A stretch of 64,000 nt of DNA from Paenibacillus bovis (GTDB taxonomy: Bacteria; Bacillota; Bacilli; Paenibacillales; Paenibacillaceae). Each line of letters starts with the position of its first letter. Within the stretch, counting starts at the first letter, position 1. Below the pieces are notes generated by a model. That model was not told the origin of the DNA. It did not search any database and saw nothing but the letters and a program-made list of their open reading frames with translations. Positions 50,696 through 59,471 of this stretch are shown one piece after another. Where the stretch lies: positions 2,907,501 to 2,971,500 of the forward strand of contig NZ_CP013023.1 of the NCBI RefSeq assembly GCF_001421015.2, given 5' to 3'. The position numbers were made by a program, and so were the translations under genes.

Positions 50696-51236
50696 TAAAG
50701 AGGATAATAGAATCACAATTCGGCAGGCACGTCTGGGCGACGAAGCCGGCATAGCCAGTGTACATGTACGCAGCTGGCAGACTACGTACGCTGGTATGAT
50801 GGCAACGGAATTTTTGCAAAATCTGTCTGTGACACAGCGGCAAGAAGCCTGGGCAGCTAACCTCAATGCGGCTGAAGATGGTCGTTATGTGCTGGTGCTG
50901 GAGCAGGCAGAGACGATTATCGGCTTTGTAAGCGGAGGGGCGAACCGGCAGCCTTCGATGTATTCGCGATATGATGCGGAAATTTATGCTTTGTATTTAC
51001 TGCAATTAGCGCAAGGAAGAGGATACGGCCGTGAGCTAATTCGGCAGATGGCAGCATGCTTGCATGAGGACGGATATCGTTCGGCTATTGTCGAAGCATT
51101 AAAAGAAAATCCGGCTATTCAATTTTATTACCATCTCGGAGCAGAGCGCCTCGGAGAACGAACGATCAAGGTCGGCGGCACATTGCATAAGGAAGTGACG
51201 CTGGGCTGGCAGGATCTACGCATGTTATTGGAGTAA
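50685..51236 (+). CDS. GNAT-family N-acetyltransferase
   Basis: A 183-residue acetyl-CoA-dependent transferase. The fold shows ITIRQARLGDEAGIASVHVRSW (strand 1 and helices), VLVLEQAETIIGFVSGG (strands 2-4), the acetyl-CoA loop QGRGYGRELIRQM and NPAIQFYYHLGAERLGE near the end. Start ATG 50685 lies inside the preceding fusion gene, after GCGGGGG, so the two are probably translated together. The acceptor is unknown. Sequences of this type are often annotated as RimI-like or drug/amine acetyltransferases without proof. Confidence 0.87.
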   Translation: MSDDKEDNRITIRQARLGDEAGIASVHVRSWQTTYAGMMATEFLQNLSVTQRQEAWAANLNAAEDGRYVLVLEQAETIIGFVSGGANRQPSMYSRYDAEIYALYLLQLAQGRGYGRELIRQMAACLHEDGYRSAIVEALKENPAIQFYYHLGAERLGERTIKVGGTLHKEVTLGWQDLRMLLE

Positions 51237-51299
51237 GTGTCCATAGTGTAATAAGCAATTTTATTCAAGAAGAGCAATCAAACGCGAAAGGATATTATT

Positions 51300-51776
51300 T
51301 TGAACATAGAACGAGATCATATTACAGAGAAAAGAAAATCGCCTACCAGCAGCACACCTGTTTTTTGGAAAATGGTGCTGCTGGTAGGGTATACCCTGCT
51401 GCTGCTCTATTGGATGTTTTTTGCATTTGGACGCAGCTATCATCCGGAAGCCCCTTATCGCTATAACTGGATTCCTTTTCAAACCATTATGGACTTTGCC
51501 TTATTAAAAGTAGGGAGCCCGCTGGATATGCTGATTAATCTGCTTGGCAATATAGGTGTATTCGTGCCTTTTGGTTTGTTGATTCCGTGGATTTGGTCTG
51601 TGAAAATGCGGCATTTTCTGGTGGGATTTATAGGCTGCATTTTTGTGGTAGAAGTAATTCAGATGCTGTCCCATCGAGGTACGTTTGATGTCGACGATAT
51701 TTGGCTGAATACGCTGGGTGCCTGGATCGGCTATATGCTATGGAGCGGGATAAAACGGATTCGTTATCGCCGATAG
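51300..51776 (+). CDS. VanZ-family membrane protein
   Basis: A 158-residue protein with four predicted membrane helices. Family motifs: a first helix with LLLLYWMFF, NLLGNIGVFVPFGLLIPW, then the diagnostic RGTFDVDDIWLNTLGAWIGY. VanZ proteins are linked to teicoplanin resistance in enterococci, but most homologues have no known role. The start is TTG 51300 with AAAGGA nine bases upstream; no ATG is available. It is followed by a strong terminator. Confidence 0.88.
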   Translation: MNIERDHITEKRKSPTSSTPVFWKMVLLVGYTLLLLYWMFFAFGRSYHPEAPYRYNWIPFQTIMDFALLKVGSPLDMLINLLGNIGVFVPFGLLIPWIWSVKMRHFLVGFIGCIFVVEVIQMLSHRGTFDVDDIWLNTLGAWIGYMLWSGIKRIRYRR

Positions 51777-51798
51777 TCGGCACAATAGTATATACAAT

Positions 51799-51849
51799 AA
51801 AACCCCTGTTTTTCTCGTATCCATCTTGGCGGAGAAAAAGCAGGGGTTT
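51799..51849 (+). terminator. Terminator after the VanZ-like gene
   Basis: AAACCCCTG and TTTTCTC pair with GAGAAAA and CAGGGGTTT in a long stem. A second small hairpin with T run (51932-51964) follows. Confidence 0.85.
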
Positions 51850-51996
51850 GCTACTTTTATAGTTATGGATAGGCTGAAATACAAAGCAAGATACAAAAAA
51901 ACGTACAGAAACAATTAGAGATACGATGAGCAACTCTATTCCATACAACTGGAAAGAGTTTTTATGGTGTTATACCGATGTATTCACAATTGGATG

Positions 51997-53490
51997 CTAC
52001 ACGGTCGCTTCTGCCATTTTTGGAGCAGGTGGTTTCCGGAACATAAAGTAATACAGCATCGAAGAAGCTATATACAACACACCCGTAATACTAAATGTAA
52101 TCGCATATCCCCAATACGTTCCATAGCTGGTGACCAGGTACGATTGCACCGGTCCCATCGTTGCCCAGCCTAGCATAAATACAGTCTGCATCAGCGAGTT
52201 GGCGATACTGCGGCGTTTATCAGAGACACGGTCTACCATAATCGATGATTGCAGTGGATTGGCCGCATTCATCAAAGCCTGTCGGAACAGGAAGCTGATC
52301 GAAGCTACAAGCAGTACATTAGTAAATCCGGTCAGCAGCAGAAACGGAAGCGACAGCATCTGAAAAGCAACCACAGCGCGTACGGTGCCGATGCGAGCCG
52401 CCAGTGCCGGACCGAGCAGCATAGAGACAATCGTCATCAACTGACCAAGTGAGATTAGGATGCTCATGGATGTGAGTGATACATCAAACCGGTTGGTAAA
52501 ATACAGATTCAGATAAGGGACGACCAATCCCGATCCCAAGCCGGTCAGCAGCTGTGCGAGCATGAAGCGGCTGATAAACTTCATATCGGAAGAGCGTTCC
52601 TGCTTTGCAGTATGGGGTACACTTTGGGCAGGAGATTGCTGAAAAGTAGCTGCTGAATCCGAAGTGGCTGGAGCCGTTATAGCTGTTGGTGCGGTAGGGA
52701 TTGCAGCAGTTGGCGTTGTGGAAGCCGGTACATCAGCAGCCACAGAAACGAGCGGTGCCGGAGAAGAAGCGTCAGCAGCTCCAGCGTTATTATCTTTATT
52801 GCTAGGAGACGCATGATCTGCTGCCGGCTGTCTGTCTGTGAATACTGCTGGATGAACAGGCTGTACTTCCTGCGATATTTTCGACTTTTCCATAACAAAG
52901 ATCATTGGTATAAAAGCCAGCAATGTCGCTGCGCTGCCTGTCACAAGCACCAGCTGCAGACTGGATACATAGCTCATACCTGCAGCATGAAGCGTATCTG
53001 CCAGTATCCCGCCGCCAGTGTTACCGATTACCTGCGCAGCCAGCACGAGTGAAGAATAGAAGCTGAACATGCGCAGTCTCTGGGAACGGGATACATTTTC
53101 GGCGAGAAAAGGAATCGCCATTACCTGAAAAATGGCAGCAAAAATCCCCGAACAGACAGCAAGGATCAGCAGCGCATCCGTCTGCATAGCAAACGAACGT
53201 CCGATAAAAAAGATCCCGCTGAGCAAAGCGCCCAGTGTCAGCAGCTTTTTGCGGCTAAACCGATCTCCTAGCAGACCGACGGGAATAAACAAGATAGCGG
53301 TTGCAAGCGACTGGATACTAATAATGCGTCCATTCATTGCATCGGGATAACCTAATCCCTGTATGTATAGATTATAGAGAACACTGAACATGCCATTACC
53401 AATCTGGTAAAGCAGATTCGCCCAGAAAAAAAGCCGCACATTCCGCGGCCAGTCCCGTACTTCTGTCAGAAATGATAAGATCGCGCGCAA
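51997..53490 (-). CDS. MFS transporter with a long low-complexity central loop
   Basis: A 497-residue protein of about 12 helices. TM1 region NLLYQIGNGMFSVLYNLYI; loop 2-3 LLGDRFSRKKLL. Between TM6 and TM7 (about 205-300) lies an unusually long cytoplasmic loop made mainly of Ala, Pro, Ser, Thr, Asp and Val, with no structure expected; typical MFS proteins have 30-60 residues there. Removing the loop would leave a normal 400-residue transporter. The start is TTG 53490 with AGGAGGAG at good spacing. Single gene; substrate unknown. Confidence 0.83.
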   Translation of the reverse strand: MRAILSFLTEVRDWPRNVRLFFWANLLYQIGNGMFSVLYNLYIQGLGYPDAMNGRIISIQSLATAILFIPVGLLGDRFSRKKLLTLGALLSGIFFIGRSFAMQTDALLILAVCSGIFAAIFQVMAIPFLAENVSRSQRLRMFSFYSSLVLAAQVIGNTGGGILADTLHAAGMSYVSSLQLVLVTGSAATLLAFIPMIFVMEKSKISQEVQPVHPAVFTDRQPAADHASPSNKDNNAGAADASSPAPLVSVAADVPASTTPTAAIPTAPTAITAPATSDSAATFQQSPAQSVPHTAKQERSSDMKFISRFMLAQLLTGLGSGLVVPYLNLYFTNRFDVSLTSMSILISLGQLMTIVSMLLGPALAARIGTVRAVVAFQMLSLPFLLLTGFTNVLLVASISFLFRQALMNAANPLQSSIMVDRVSDKRRSIANSLMQTVFMLGWATMGPVQSYLVTSYGTYWGYAITFSITGVLYIASSMLYYFMFRKPPAPKMAEATV

Positions 53491-53614
53491 ACGGAACTCC
53501 TCCTGTCCTGTAAGAAACCAACCAGCTTATTGTATCATCAATATCCGGCATTATGAAATGAAATGCACCTTTTGTTTTTTTTAGCTGTTCCGAATAAACA
53601 TTTATCATAAAACA

Positions 53615-53642
53615 ACAGCCAGCATGTATTAGTGCTGACTGT
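53615..53642 (-). terminator. Terminator of the LD-carboxypeptidase gene
   Basis: ACAGCCAGCA and TGCTGACTGT pair with one wobble; on the minus strand a T-rich tract follows. It lies 57 bases past the stop. Confidence 0.65.
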
Positions 53643-53698
53643 TGCTGCATGGATTGAAGCTGGTTATATCCAGCGCCAAACAAGCTGTTCTCGTAATT

Positions 53699-54787
53699 CT
53701 AGTCCAGGGTCTGCACGATGCTACCCTGCCCGGACTTCACGCTCACAATGGCTGAAGCACCATTAATCAGCGTCAGTTGAGGAGGAATATGTCCAATATC
53801 TACGCCATACACGACTGGAATATTCCGATCCCCGAATACCTGCTGCAATGCATCGGTCAGTTCGAAATTGCCCAGCGCGGAATAACCAGCAGGTCTGCCG
53901 ATCAGTATACCTTTGGCGTGACGGAACCACCCTGCCTGATCCATCTGCCAGAGATGGCGATAAATGTCCCCGGCATTCATTTCGCAGCTCTCCAGATACC
54001 AGATTACACTATCCGATGCTGCATAATGTTCGATAAATTCATTTACCGGAGCCCACTTCGTACCGATCAGCACCGTAATAACATCCATACAACCGCCAAT
54101 CAGGCGACCGGAGAACTGGAGCGAGGCCTCTGGCTGATCTTCTTGGCCCAGAATGCGCCATTCGGTGGATGTATCGAGATTATAACCGGGCTGGCTATGG
54201 TCACTGACCGTCTGATAGTGGGTAGAAGAATATTGCTCCACACTCTGGCCGTCCGCTGCAGTCAGCATTTGCAGCCAGATGGATGTTGTCGGATCATCAG
54301 AGCCGGAAATATCGATAGCTCCTGGGCCATGAGCCGAAGCGTACCCGGTCTGCAGGGTATAGGCAAATGTGAGCGTACTGATATCGGAGAAGCCAAGTAT
54401 CCATTTGGGTGGCTGCTCACGAATCCGATCCCAGTCCAGCAGCGGCAGCAGCTCCATCAGAAATTCTCCGCCCCACGGCGGAATAATCGCCTGCACCTGC
54501 TCATCCAGCAGAAATTGCTGCAGTTCGGCAGCACGTTCGGCTTTGGGCAGACTGACGCATTTATCATTGGTCCATACGCTGTCACCGAGTGTAACCATAT
54601 AACCCAATTGTTCCAGGTACTCGCGTGTCCGGTGCAACAGATGATGAGCTTCGGGATTAACGCCGCTGGACGGAGCGATAATCGCAATCCGGTCTCCTTT
54701 GCGTAATGGAGCAGGATAGATAATCTGGGATGATGGGTAGCTGAAGCCGTTATCGGCAGATGAATAACGATCCGGGATATATTCCAT
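53699..54787 (-). CDS. S66-family LD-carboxypeptidase (MccF-like)
   Basis: A 362-residue serine peptidase. The nucleophile is Ser134 in GFSDIS; the Glu in YLESCEMN and the His in DIGHIPPQ complete the Ser-Glu-His triad of the S66 family. APSSGV near the N-terminus and PPWGGEFLMELLPLLDW are also conserved. S66 enzymes either trim tetrapeptides in peptidoglycan recycling or, as MccF, cut microcin-C-like aminoacyl nucleotides. No signal peptide, so it acts inside the cell. GGAGG precedes the ATG. Which of the two activities applies is not clear. Confidence 0.88.
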   Translation of the reverse strand: MEYIPDRYSSADNGFSYPSSQIIYPAPLRKGDRIAIIAPSSGVNPEAHHLLHRTREYLEQLGYMVTLGDSVWTNDKCVSLPKAERAAELQQFLLDEQVQAIIPPWGGEFLMELLPLLDWDRIREQPPKWILGFSDISTLTFAYTLQTGYASAHGPGAIDISGSDDPTTSIWLQMLTAADGQSVEQYSSTHYQTVSDHSQPGYNLDTSTEWRILGQEDQPEASLQFSGRLIGGCMDVITVLIGTKWAPVNEFIEHYAASDSVIWYLESCEMNAGDIYRHLWQMDQAGWFRHAKGILIGRPAGYSALGNFELTDALQQVFGDRNIPVVYGVDIGHIPPQLTLINGASAIVSVKSGQGSIVQTLD

Positions 54788-54819
54788 ATGATGTGGAGCC
54801 TCCTCAAGGGCAATATATT

Positions 54820-55800
54820 TTATAACAGACGATAGGTTGCAAAAGGCTCACTGTAGCGGAAAGGCTTGCTTAAACGCTCCAGCTCTGCCATGACATCATC
54901 GCTCAGTACCAGTTCAATGCTGTTCAGATTATTATTCAGCTGTTCTACCGATGTGGCTCCGGCAATAATACTGGAGACGGCAGGCTGTCTCATCAGCCAG
55001 GCCAGGGATAGTACAGCCGGATCGATGGACAGCGAACGGGCACACCAGCTGATCCCGTCAGCAAGTCCGATTCGTTCTCCGGTCAACAGTCGATTAAAGG
55101 AAGGGTCTTTGTCCGCGCGCGAACCTGCGGGCGCTTCGTCTTCCTGCGAATATTTGCCGGTCAGTATTCCTCCAGCCAGTGGGAAGTAAGGGATAATCCC
55201 GACGCCCTGATCCTGACAGAGAGGCATTAATTCCTGTTCCGGTGTACGATCAGCCAGCGAGTAGGACGTCTGGATCGATACAAATCGCTCCAGCTTGAGC
55301 TGATCACTGATTCCGAGCGCTTTCATAAGTTCCCAGGCTGCATAATTGGAAGCGCCGATATAGCGCACTTTACCGGACTGCACCATATGTTCGAGTGTAC
55401 GAAGTGTCTCGTCGAGCGGTGTATAGGGATCAAATGTATGAATCTGATACAGATCCACGTAGTCGGTCTGCAGACGTTTGAGACTGTCTTCCAGTTCGCG
55501 CTGCAGATGGTAGCGTGAAGAGCCGCGTTGATTCGGTTCATCTCCGCGTGGCAAGCCGGCTTTGGTCGCAAGAATCACCTCATGCCGTTTACCGTTTTTG
55601 AGTCCTTCGCCGATAATCCGCTCGGAAGCGGTACCTGCATAGATATTTGCAGTATCGATAAAATTAATACCGCTGTCCATCGCTGCATGCAGAATTTGAA
55701 TCGATGTTTTTTTGTCGGCGCGCTTACCAAACGAGTTGGTGCCCAATCCGAGCAGGGACACCTGCAATCCGCTTCGTCCCAGATATTGATATTTCATCAT
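54820..55800 (-). CDS. Aldo/keto reductase
   Basis: A 326-residue NADPH-dependent reductase of carbonyl compounds with an (alpha/beta)8 barrel. Tetrad residues are visible: Asp and Tyr in DTANIYAG, Lys in ATKAG and His in YQIHTFD. GYLGRSGLQVS-like start (MKYQYLGRSGLQVSLLG) and the VRYIGASNY segment place it in the group once called voltage-gated K+ channel beta-subunit-like (YghZ-type) reductases. Either ATG at 55800 or 55797 may start it; GGGAG is slightly far upstream. Gene order suggests co-transcription with the ABC ATPase upstream (39-base gap). Confidence 0.9.
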   Translation of the reverse strand: MMKYQYLGRSGLQVSLLGLGTNSFGKRADKKTSIQILHAAMDSGINFIDTANIYAGTASERIIGEGLKNGKRHEVILATKAGLPRGDEPNQRGSSRYHLQRELEDSLKRLQTDYVDLYQIHTFDPYTPLDETLRTLEHMVQSGKVRYIGASNYAAWELMKALGISDQLKLERFVSIQTSYSLADRTPEQELMPLCQDQGVGIIPYFPLAGGILTGKYSQEDEAPAGSRADKDPSFNRLLTGERIGLADGISWCARSLSIDPAVLSLAWLMRQPAVSSIIAGATSVEQLNNNLNSIELVLSDDVMAELERLSKPFRYSEPFATYRLL

Positions 55801-55839
55801 ATTTATTAAGTGCTCCCTTCACATTGAAGTCGATAGATG

Positions 55840-56652
55840 TTATTCTGCTGCCTCTGCAGGCATGGTGGTGAAAGGACCGGTGAGACGGATCGAGTACCGA
55901 TCGCCCGGTTCGGGACGTACTTCGACACTGGTATTGAAAAAATCACTGAGTCGCTGCGAATCCAGCATATCGGCAGTAGAACCGGCAGCGAATATCTGAC
56001 CGTCACGCAGCAGCATCGTTTTGTTAAAGCAGGGCATAATCTCTTCAATATGATGTGTCACATACAGCAGTGTAGGAGCATTTTGTCCGTTTGCGATAGT
56101 TTGTACCCGCTGAAGCAGCTGATCTCTCGCAAAAATATCCAGACCCGTGCACGGCTCATCCAGAATCAATAGATCAGGTGAAGCCATTAGTGCACGGGCA
56201 ATCAGTATGCGCTGACGTTCTCCCTGCGATAGCGTATCGTAAGTGCGGCCTACCAGCCGCTCGGCATCCAACTGCTGCATCAGCTGCAAAGCCTGTTCGC
56301 GATCATGATCCTCAATCTGGGTATAAATGCCGATCGAGGCAAATTTGCCACTCAGCACAATATTCTCTGCCGTATCGCGTCCGTGCAGCCGCTGCTGCAG
56401 CGAAGTACTCACCCAGCCGATCCGCTTGCGATGTTCACGCAGATCCACTTCACCGAATTTCTCGCCGAGTACACTGATAGAGCCGGTAGTGGGCCATATG
56501 TAGCCGTTGATCATATTGAGCAGGGTAGTCTTACCGGAGCCGTTGAGTCCAAGCAGACACCAGTGTTCACCCGGCTGCACCTGCCAGGAAATATTGTTAA
56601 TAATCGTACTCTGTTCGCGCCGCCAGCTGGCATGATGGATATCAATAATCAA
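55840..56652 (-). CDS. ABC transporter ATP-binding protein (YlmA-like)
   Basis: A 270-residue stand-alone ATPase domain. Walker A GLNGSGKTT (about 38-46), Q-loop near STSLQQ, signature LSQGE, Walker B LLILDEP, and the switch His in VTHHIEEI. No membrane subunit is encoded nearby. The start is TTG 56652 because AAAGGAG lies eight bases upstream; the GTG at 56661 would sit on top of the ribosome site. The sequence resembles YlmA-type ATPases, whose partner and cargo are unknown; a role in cytosolic functions such as translation is also conceivable. Confidence 0.88.
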   Translation of the reverse strand: MIIDIHHASWRREQSTIINNISWQVQPGEHWCLLGLNGSGKTTLLNMINGYIWPTTGSISVLGEKFGEVDLREHRKRIGWVSTSLQQRLHGRDTAENIVLSGKFASIGIYTQIEDHDREQALQLMQQLDAERLVGRTYDTLSQGERQRILIARALMASPDLLILDEPCTGLDIFARDQLLQRVQTIANGQNAPTLLYVTHHIEEIMPCFNKTMLLRDGQIFAAGSTADMLDSQRLSDFFNTSVEVRPEPGDRYSIRLTGPFTTMPAEAAE

Positions 56653-57042
56653 GATGTTCACTCCTTTGAATCAATAAAAGGTTAAGCGGCTTATTGAAAG
56701 CGCTGCTGTGGATATTATGGAAATTATAGCATTATTATAGGCTTCTCTAGTAGGAGGAAGACTGTTTTTGGTAGCACAATCTCTGCAAATCCTTTCTGGA
56801 CATTCTTCATTACCACAAGGAAATGCTGAAAATGGGAGATATAGCAAAATAATTTCCTGTTTCGTGAAATGCAGACTGTCAGATACAGTCCGTTTGACAT
56901 CAAGTGGTCATAAAATGTAAATTATACATAAGTATCTAATATTTAGTCGAACATAATGAAAGGAGAAGCATACCACTACATAGATTCAAGAAACCAAGCA
57001 AAGCTATTGTTTATTGATAAGCAGAAAGTAGGAGTATTAATC
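56653..57042. other. Spacer of about 390 bases, no gene seen
   Basis: Divergent control region between the ABC ATPase and the anchored protein. A short TGAAAGCGCT half (56695-56704) resembles a cre core but the rest does not match. The frame from 56956 is in phase with the next gene but lacks coding quality before 57043. Confidence 0.4.
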
Positions 57043-57675
57043 ATGGAAAAAACCAGACCTCATCATCAAAGTCCTAAAAAGAACAAAAAAGCAGTTATTT
57101 ATACCGGTGTGACGCTGGCAGTGGTCATGGTACTGCTTCTGAGTCTCGCTGTGTATTTTAAAGTGGAGAGTCATTCTGTACCTCCAGCGCCGTCAGTAGC
57201 TGCGATGGTGCCGGAGCAGCAGGTCCAGGAAAAGCCAAGGATTTTGGCTTCTTCTGTTGGACGATCAGAAGGAGTCAACGATATGACTTTTCGACATGAA
57301 ATGTCTGTGCCTCTGTTGAAAAAGGATAAACCAAATGCCCCACCTCAATCTACCAAAACGATATTTGCAGAGTCGTTGTCCGGCACTCAGATGTCACAGC
57401 CTTTTCATATGCCAGAAGGCTATGGATTTGTGAAAATATGGGTGAAAAATGCAGGGAAGCAGCGTATGACTATATCCCTCTCCAAAGATTCACCGACGGG
57501 TGAGCTGATTCCCGACAGTATTGTCAGTATCGGCGGTGGCAGTAGCTGGTCTATTTATAAAACCACGCCGTGGGCTTCCGGCAATTATTATGTGAATTTC
57601 ACCTCAGGAGGATCACCACTCCGAGGAATCACTGTGGCACGCGTAGGTGCAAGACTGGCTGAGTTGAACTCCTGA
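57043..57675 (+). CDS. Membrane-anchored hypothetical protein, 210 residues
   Basis: A basic cytoplasmic start (HHQSPKKNKK), one membrane helix (about 18-38, VTLAVVMVLLLSLAVYF) and an extracellular part. The outer part begins with a Pro/Gln-rich linker and then a beta-type domain (TIFAESLSGTQ, FVKIWVKNAGKQRMTISLSK, SGNYYVNFTSGG) that looks like a small jelly-roll or Ig-like fold. AGTAGGAG precedes ATG 57043. I do not recognise the family. Its own terminator follows, so it is transcribed alone. Confidence 0.72.
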   Translation: MEKTRPHHQSPKKNKKAVIYTGVTLAVVMVLLLSLAVYFKVESHSVPPAPSVAAMVPEQQVQEKPRILASSVGRSEGVNDMTFRHEMSVPLLKKDKPNAPPQSTKTIFAESLSGTQMSQPFHMPEGYGFVKIWVKNAGKQRMTISLSKDSPTGELIPDSIVSIGGGSSWSIYKTTPWASGNYYVNFTSGGSPLRGITVARVGARLAELNS

Positions 57676-58021
57676 TTATTGACCGGCCGGCAGAGGAGTG
57701 TTCTCGCCTGATATGACTTTACGCCAAATCGATAATTTGGAAATGCAGTCTACAAATCGGAAATACCGGATCAATCTTATAGAAAAAGGCTGTCTTTTCG
57801 AGTCGGAAAAGGCAGCCTTTTTATTTTGATCATCTAATAAAAATGAAGGATTCCATTGTATTTTACTTTAACTACAATAAAACAGAGTATTAATTACGAG
57901 CAGAAGTGCACTGGTAATAGAGCAGATTTGTGAATAATGAAGCAACTTTTCACACTGCTCAAAATAAGCTATGCTTAAAAGAATTGGAGAAAAGTGTTGA
58001 ATGCTGGAGGAATGCTTAATT
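57676..58021. other. Spacer with terminator, no gene
   Basis: Apart from the terminator at 57782-57821 and the ribosome site of the next gene, nothing is visible. The part from 57840 is AT-rich and should hold the promoter for the following gene set. Confidence 0.4.
57782..57821 (+). terminator. Terminator after the anchored protein gene
   Basis: AAAAAGGCTGTCTTTTC and GGAAAAGGCAGCCTTTTT pair with one wobble; T run within the right arm. Confidence 0.85.
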
Positions 58022-58363
58022 ATGATGACACCCGAAGAAGTGATTGCCTGTAATTACAAAGGAATTGAAGGCAGCTTTATCCATGCTCTGCATGAAGAGA
58101 ATTATTTTAACCCGTCCAGTTTCAAAGCCTATGTGCAAGCGATTACCGACCTGACACCGGCATCGGAAGATGTTGCGCTGGATCGGACACTAATGGAGCA
58201 GGTGTTTTTTACATACAGTTATATTCTCAAAAGTATCATGTGGCATTTTGATATGAATGATCGGTCGATGATAGAGAATCTGCCTGAGGAGCAGCTGGTA
58301 GAGTACGTAGATCGTCTGGAAGAAGTTGTGCGCCGTTTTATTCGCGGAGGAAGTGCTGGATAG
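58022..58363 (+). CDS. Small protein resembling Imm41-type immunity proteins
   Basis: A 113-residue helical cytoplasmic protein. The pattern GSFIHALHEENYFN, then FTYSYILKSIMWHFDMNDRSMIENL and YVDRLEEVVRRF resembles the immunity family known as Imm41 in polymorphic toxin systems; this is recognition by memory, not a search. GGAGG lies 11 bases before ATG 58022; ATG 58001 is upstream of it and unlikely. No toxin gene is visible within the window. It is followed by an ADP-ribosylglycohydrolase gene 103 bases on. Confidence 0.65.
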   Translation: MMTPEEVIACNYKGIEGSFIHALHEENYFNPSSFKAYVQAITDLTPASEDVALDRTLMEQVFFTYSYILKSIMWHFDMNDRSMIENLPEEQLVEYVDRLEEVVRRFIRGGSAG

Positions 58364-58466
58364 AGCGACAGCATATCGGCAGGACAGGCTGGCAGGACAT
58401 TCTGAGTTAAAGAATAATGTTGTAATGATGCATGTACCCTGAAATAACGAAAGGAAGAATACACCT

Positions 58467-59471
58467 ATGAATAATCAACAATTTCCAATACCTGTACCAT
58501 CCGTCAAAGGAGGCATTATCGGACTATTTATAGCAGATGCGGTTGGCGTCCCTTATGAATTCATGAGTCGAAAGGAAATCGCAGCTCATCCGGCAGTCGA
58601 TATGATCGGGTATGGAACCCACAATCAGCCGCCCGGTACATGGTCGGACGACAGCACCATGACGCTTTGTCTGCTGTACAGCCTCGTGATGCATCCGCAG
58701 CTGGATACGGATGATCTAGGACGACGTTTTATCCAGTGGTATCGTCAGGGATTATGGACAGCACATGATGAACTGTTTGATATCGGGATTGCTACCCGGC
58801 AGGCTATTACACGCATGGAGAGCGGAGATACTCCTTATGAACAATGCGGTGGCAAAGATGAATACAGCAATGGCAATGGCTCACTGATGCGCATTTTGCC
58901 GCTAATTTACCGGTTGGCAAATACGAGCAGAACAGAGCGGTATGAGTGGGTCAGACGGGTATCTTCGCTGACGCATCGGCATCCGGTATCTATTCTGGCA
59001 GGAGTTATTTATGTGGAGCTTGGCATGCAGATACTATCCGCTTCATCTGGACAGAGTCTGCGTGATAGCTATTTGGCGATGTGCGAGATTATTCGGACGC
59101 ATTATAGCGACCATGCGGAATACAGCCGATTTGCACGTATTGTACAGGGAGGTCTGGATCAGCTATCCAGAGACGATATTGCCTCCAGCGGTTATGTAGT
59201 GCATACACTGGAAGCCAGTATCTGGACACTGCTGCATACAGACAGTTACAGGGAAGCGGTATTGATGGCGGTAAACCTTGGAGAGGATACTGACACGACA
59301 GCTGCTGTGACAGGTGGATTGGCAGGCATGTACTATGATTATGAGTCCATACCTGCAGAGTGGTGTAGCCAGCTGGCCCGATTGGAAGATATCGAAGCGA
59401 TATGCGAGCGCTTTGACCGGATGATCGAGAGCCTGTCCGCAGCGACGAAAGGGACAGACGATGAGGAATGA
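58467..59471 (+). CDS. ADP-ribosylglycohydrolase family protein
   Basis: A 334-residue all-helical hydrolase that removes ADP-ribose from proteins or small molecules using two Mg2+. The metal motifs are present: TWSDDST (Ser60-Thr64), the central NGNGSLMRILPL, and the C-terminal GEDTDTTAAVTGGLAG. GGIIGLFIADAVGVPYEF is the usual N-terminal signature. AAAGGAAG lies eight bases before the ATG. The end overlaps the next gene by 11 bases. Whether it reverses a specific ADP-ribosylation or has a metabolic role is open; the neighbour resembling an immunity protein is suggestive. Confidence 0.92.
   Translation: MNNQQFPIPVPSVKGGIIGLFIADAVGVPYEFMSRKEIAAHPAVDMIGYGTHNQPPGTWSDDSTMTLCLLYSLVMHPQLDTDDLGRRFIQWYRQGLWTAHDELFDIGIATRQAITRMESGDTPYEQCGGKDEYSNGNGSLMRILPLIYRLANTSRTERYEWVRRVSSLTHRHPVSILAGVIYVELGMQILSASSGQSLRDSYLAMCEIIRTHYSDHAEYSRFARIVQGGLDQLSRDDIASSGYVVHTLEASIWTLLHTDSYREAVLMAVNLGEDTDTTAAVTGGLAGMYYDYESIPAEWCSQLARLEDIEAICERFDRMIESLSAATKGTDDEE

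Noticed and set aside
53777..54706. A 309-residue plus-strand frame
   Set aside because: Antisense shadow of the S66 peptidase gene.
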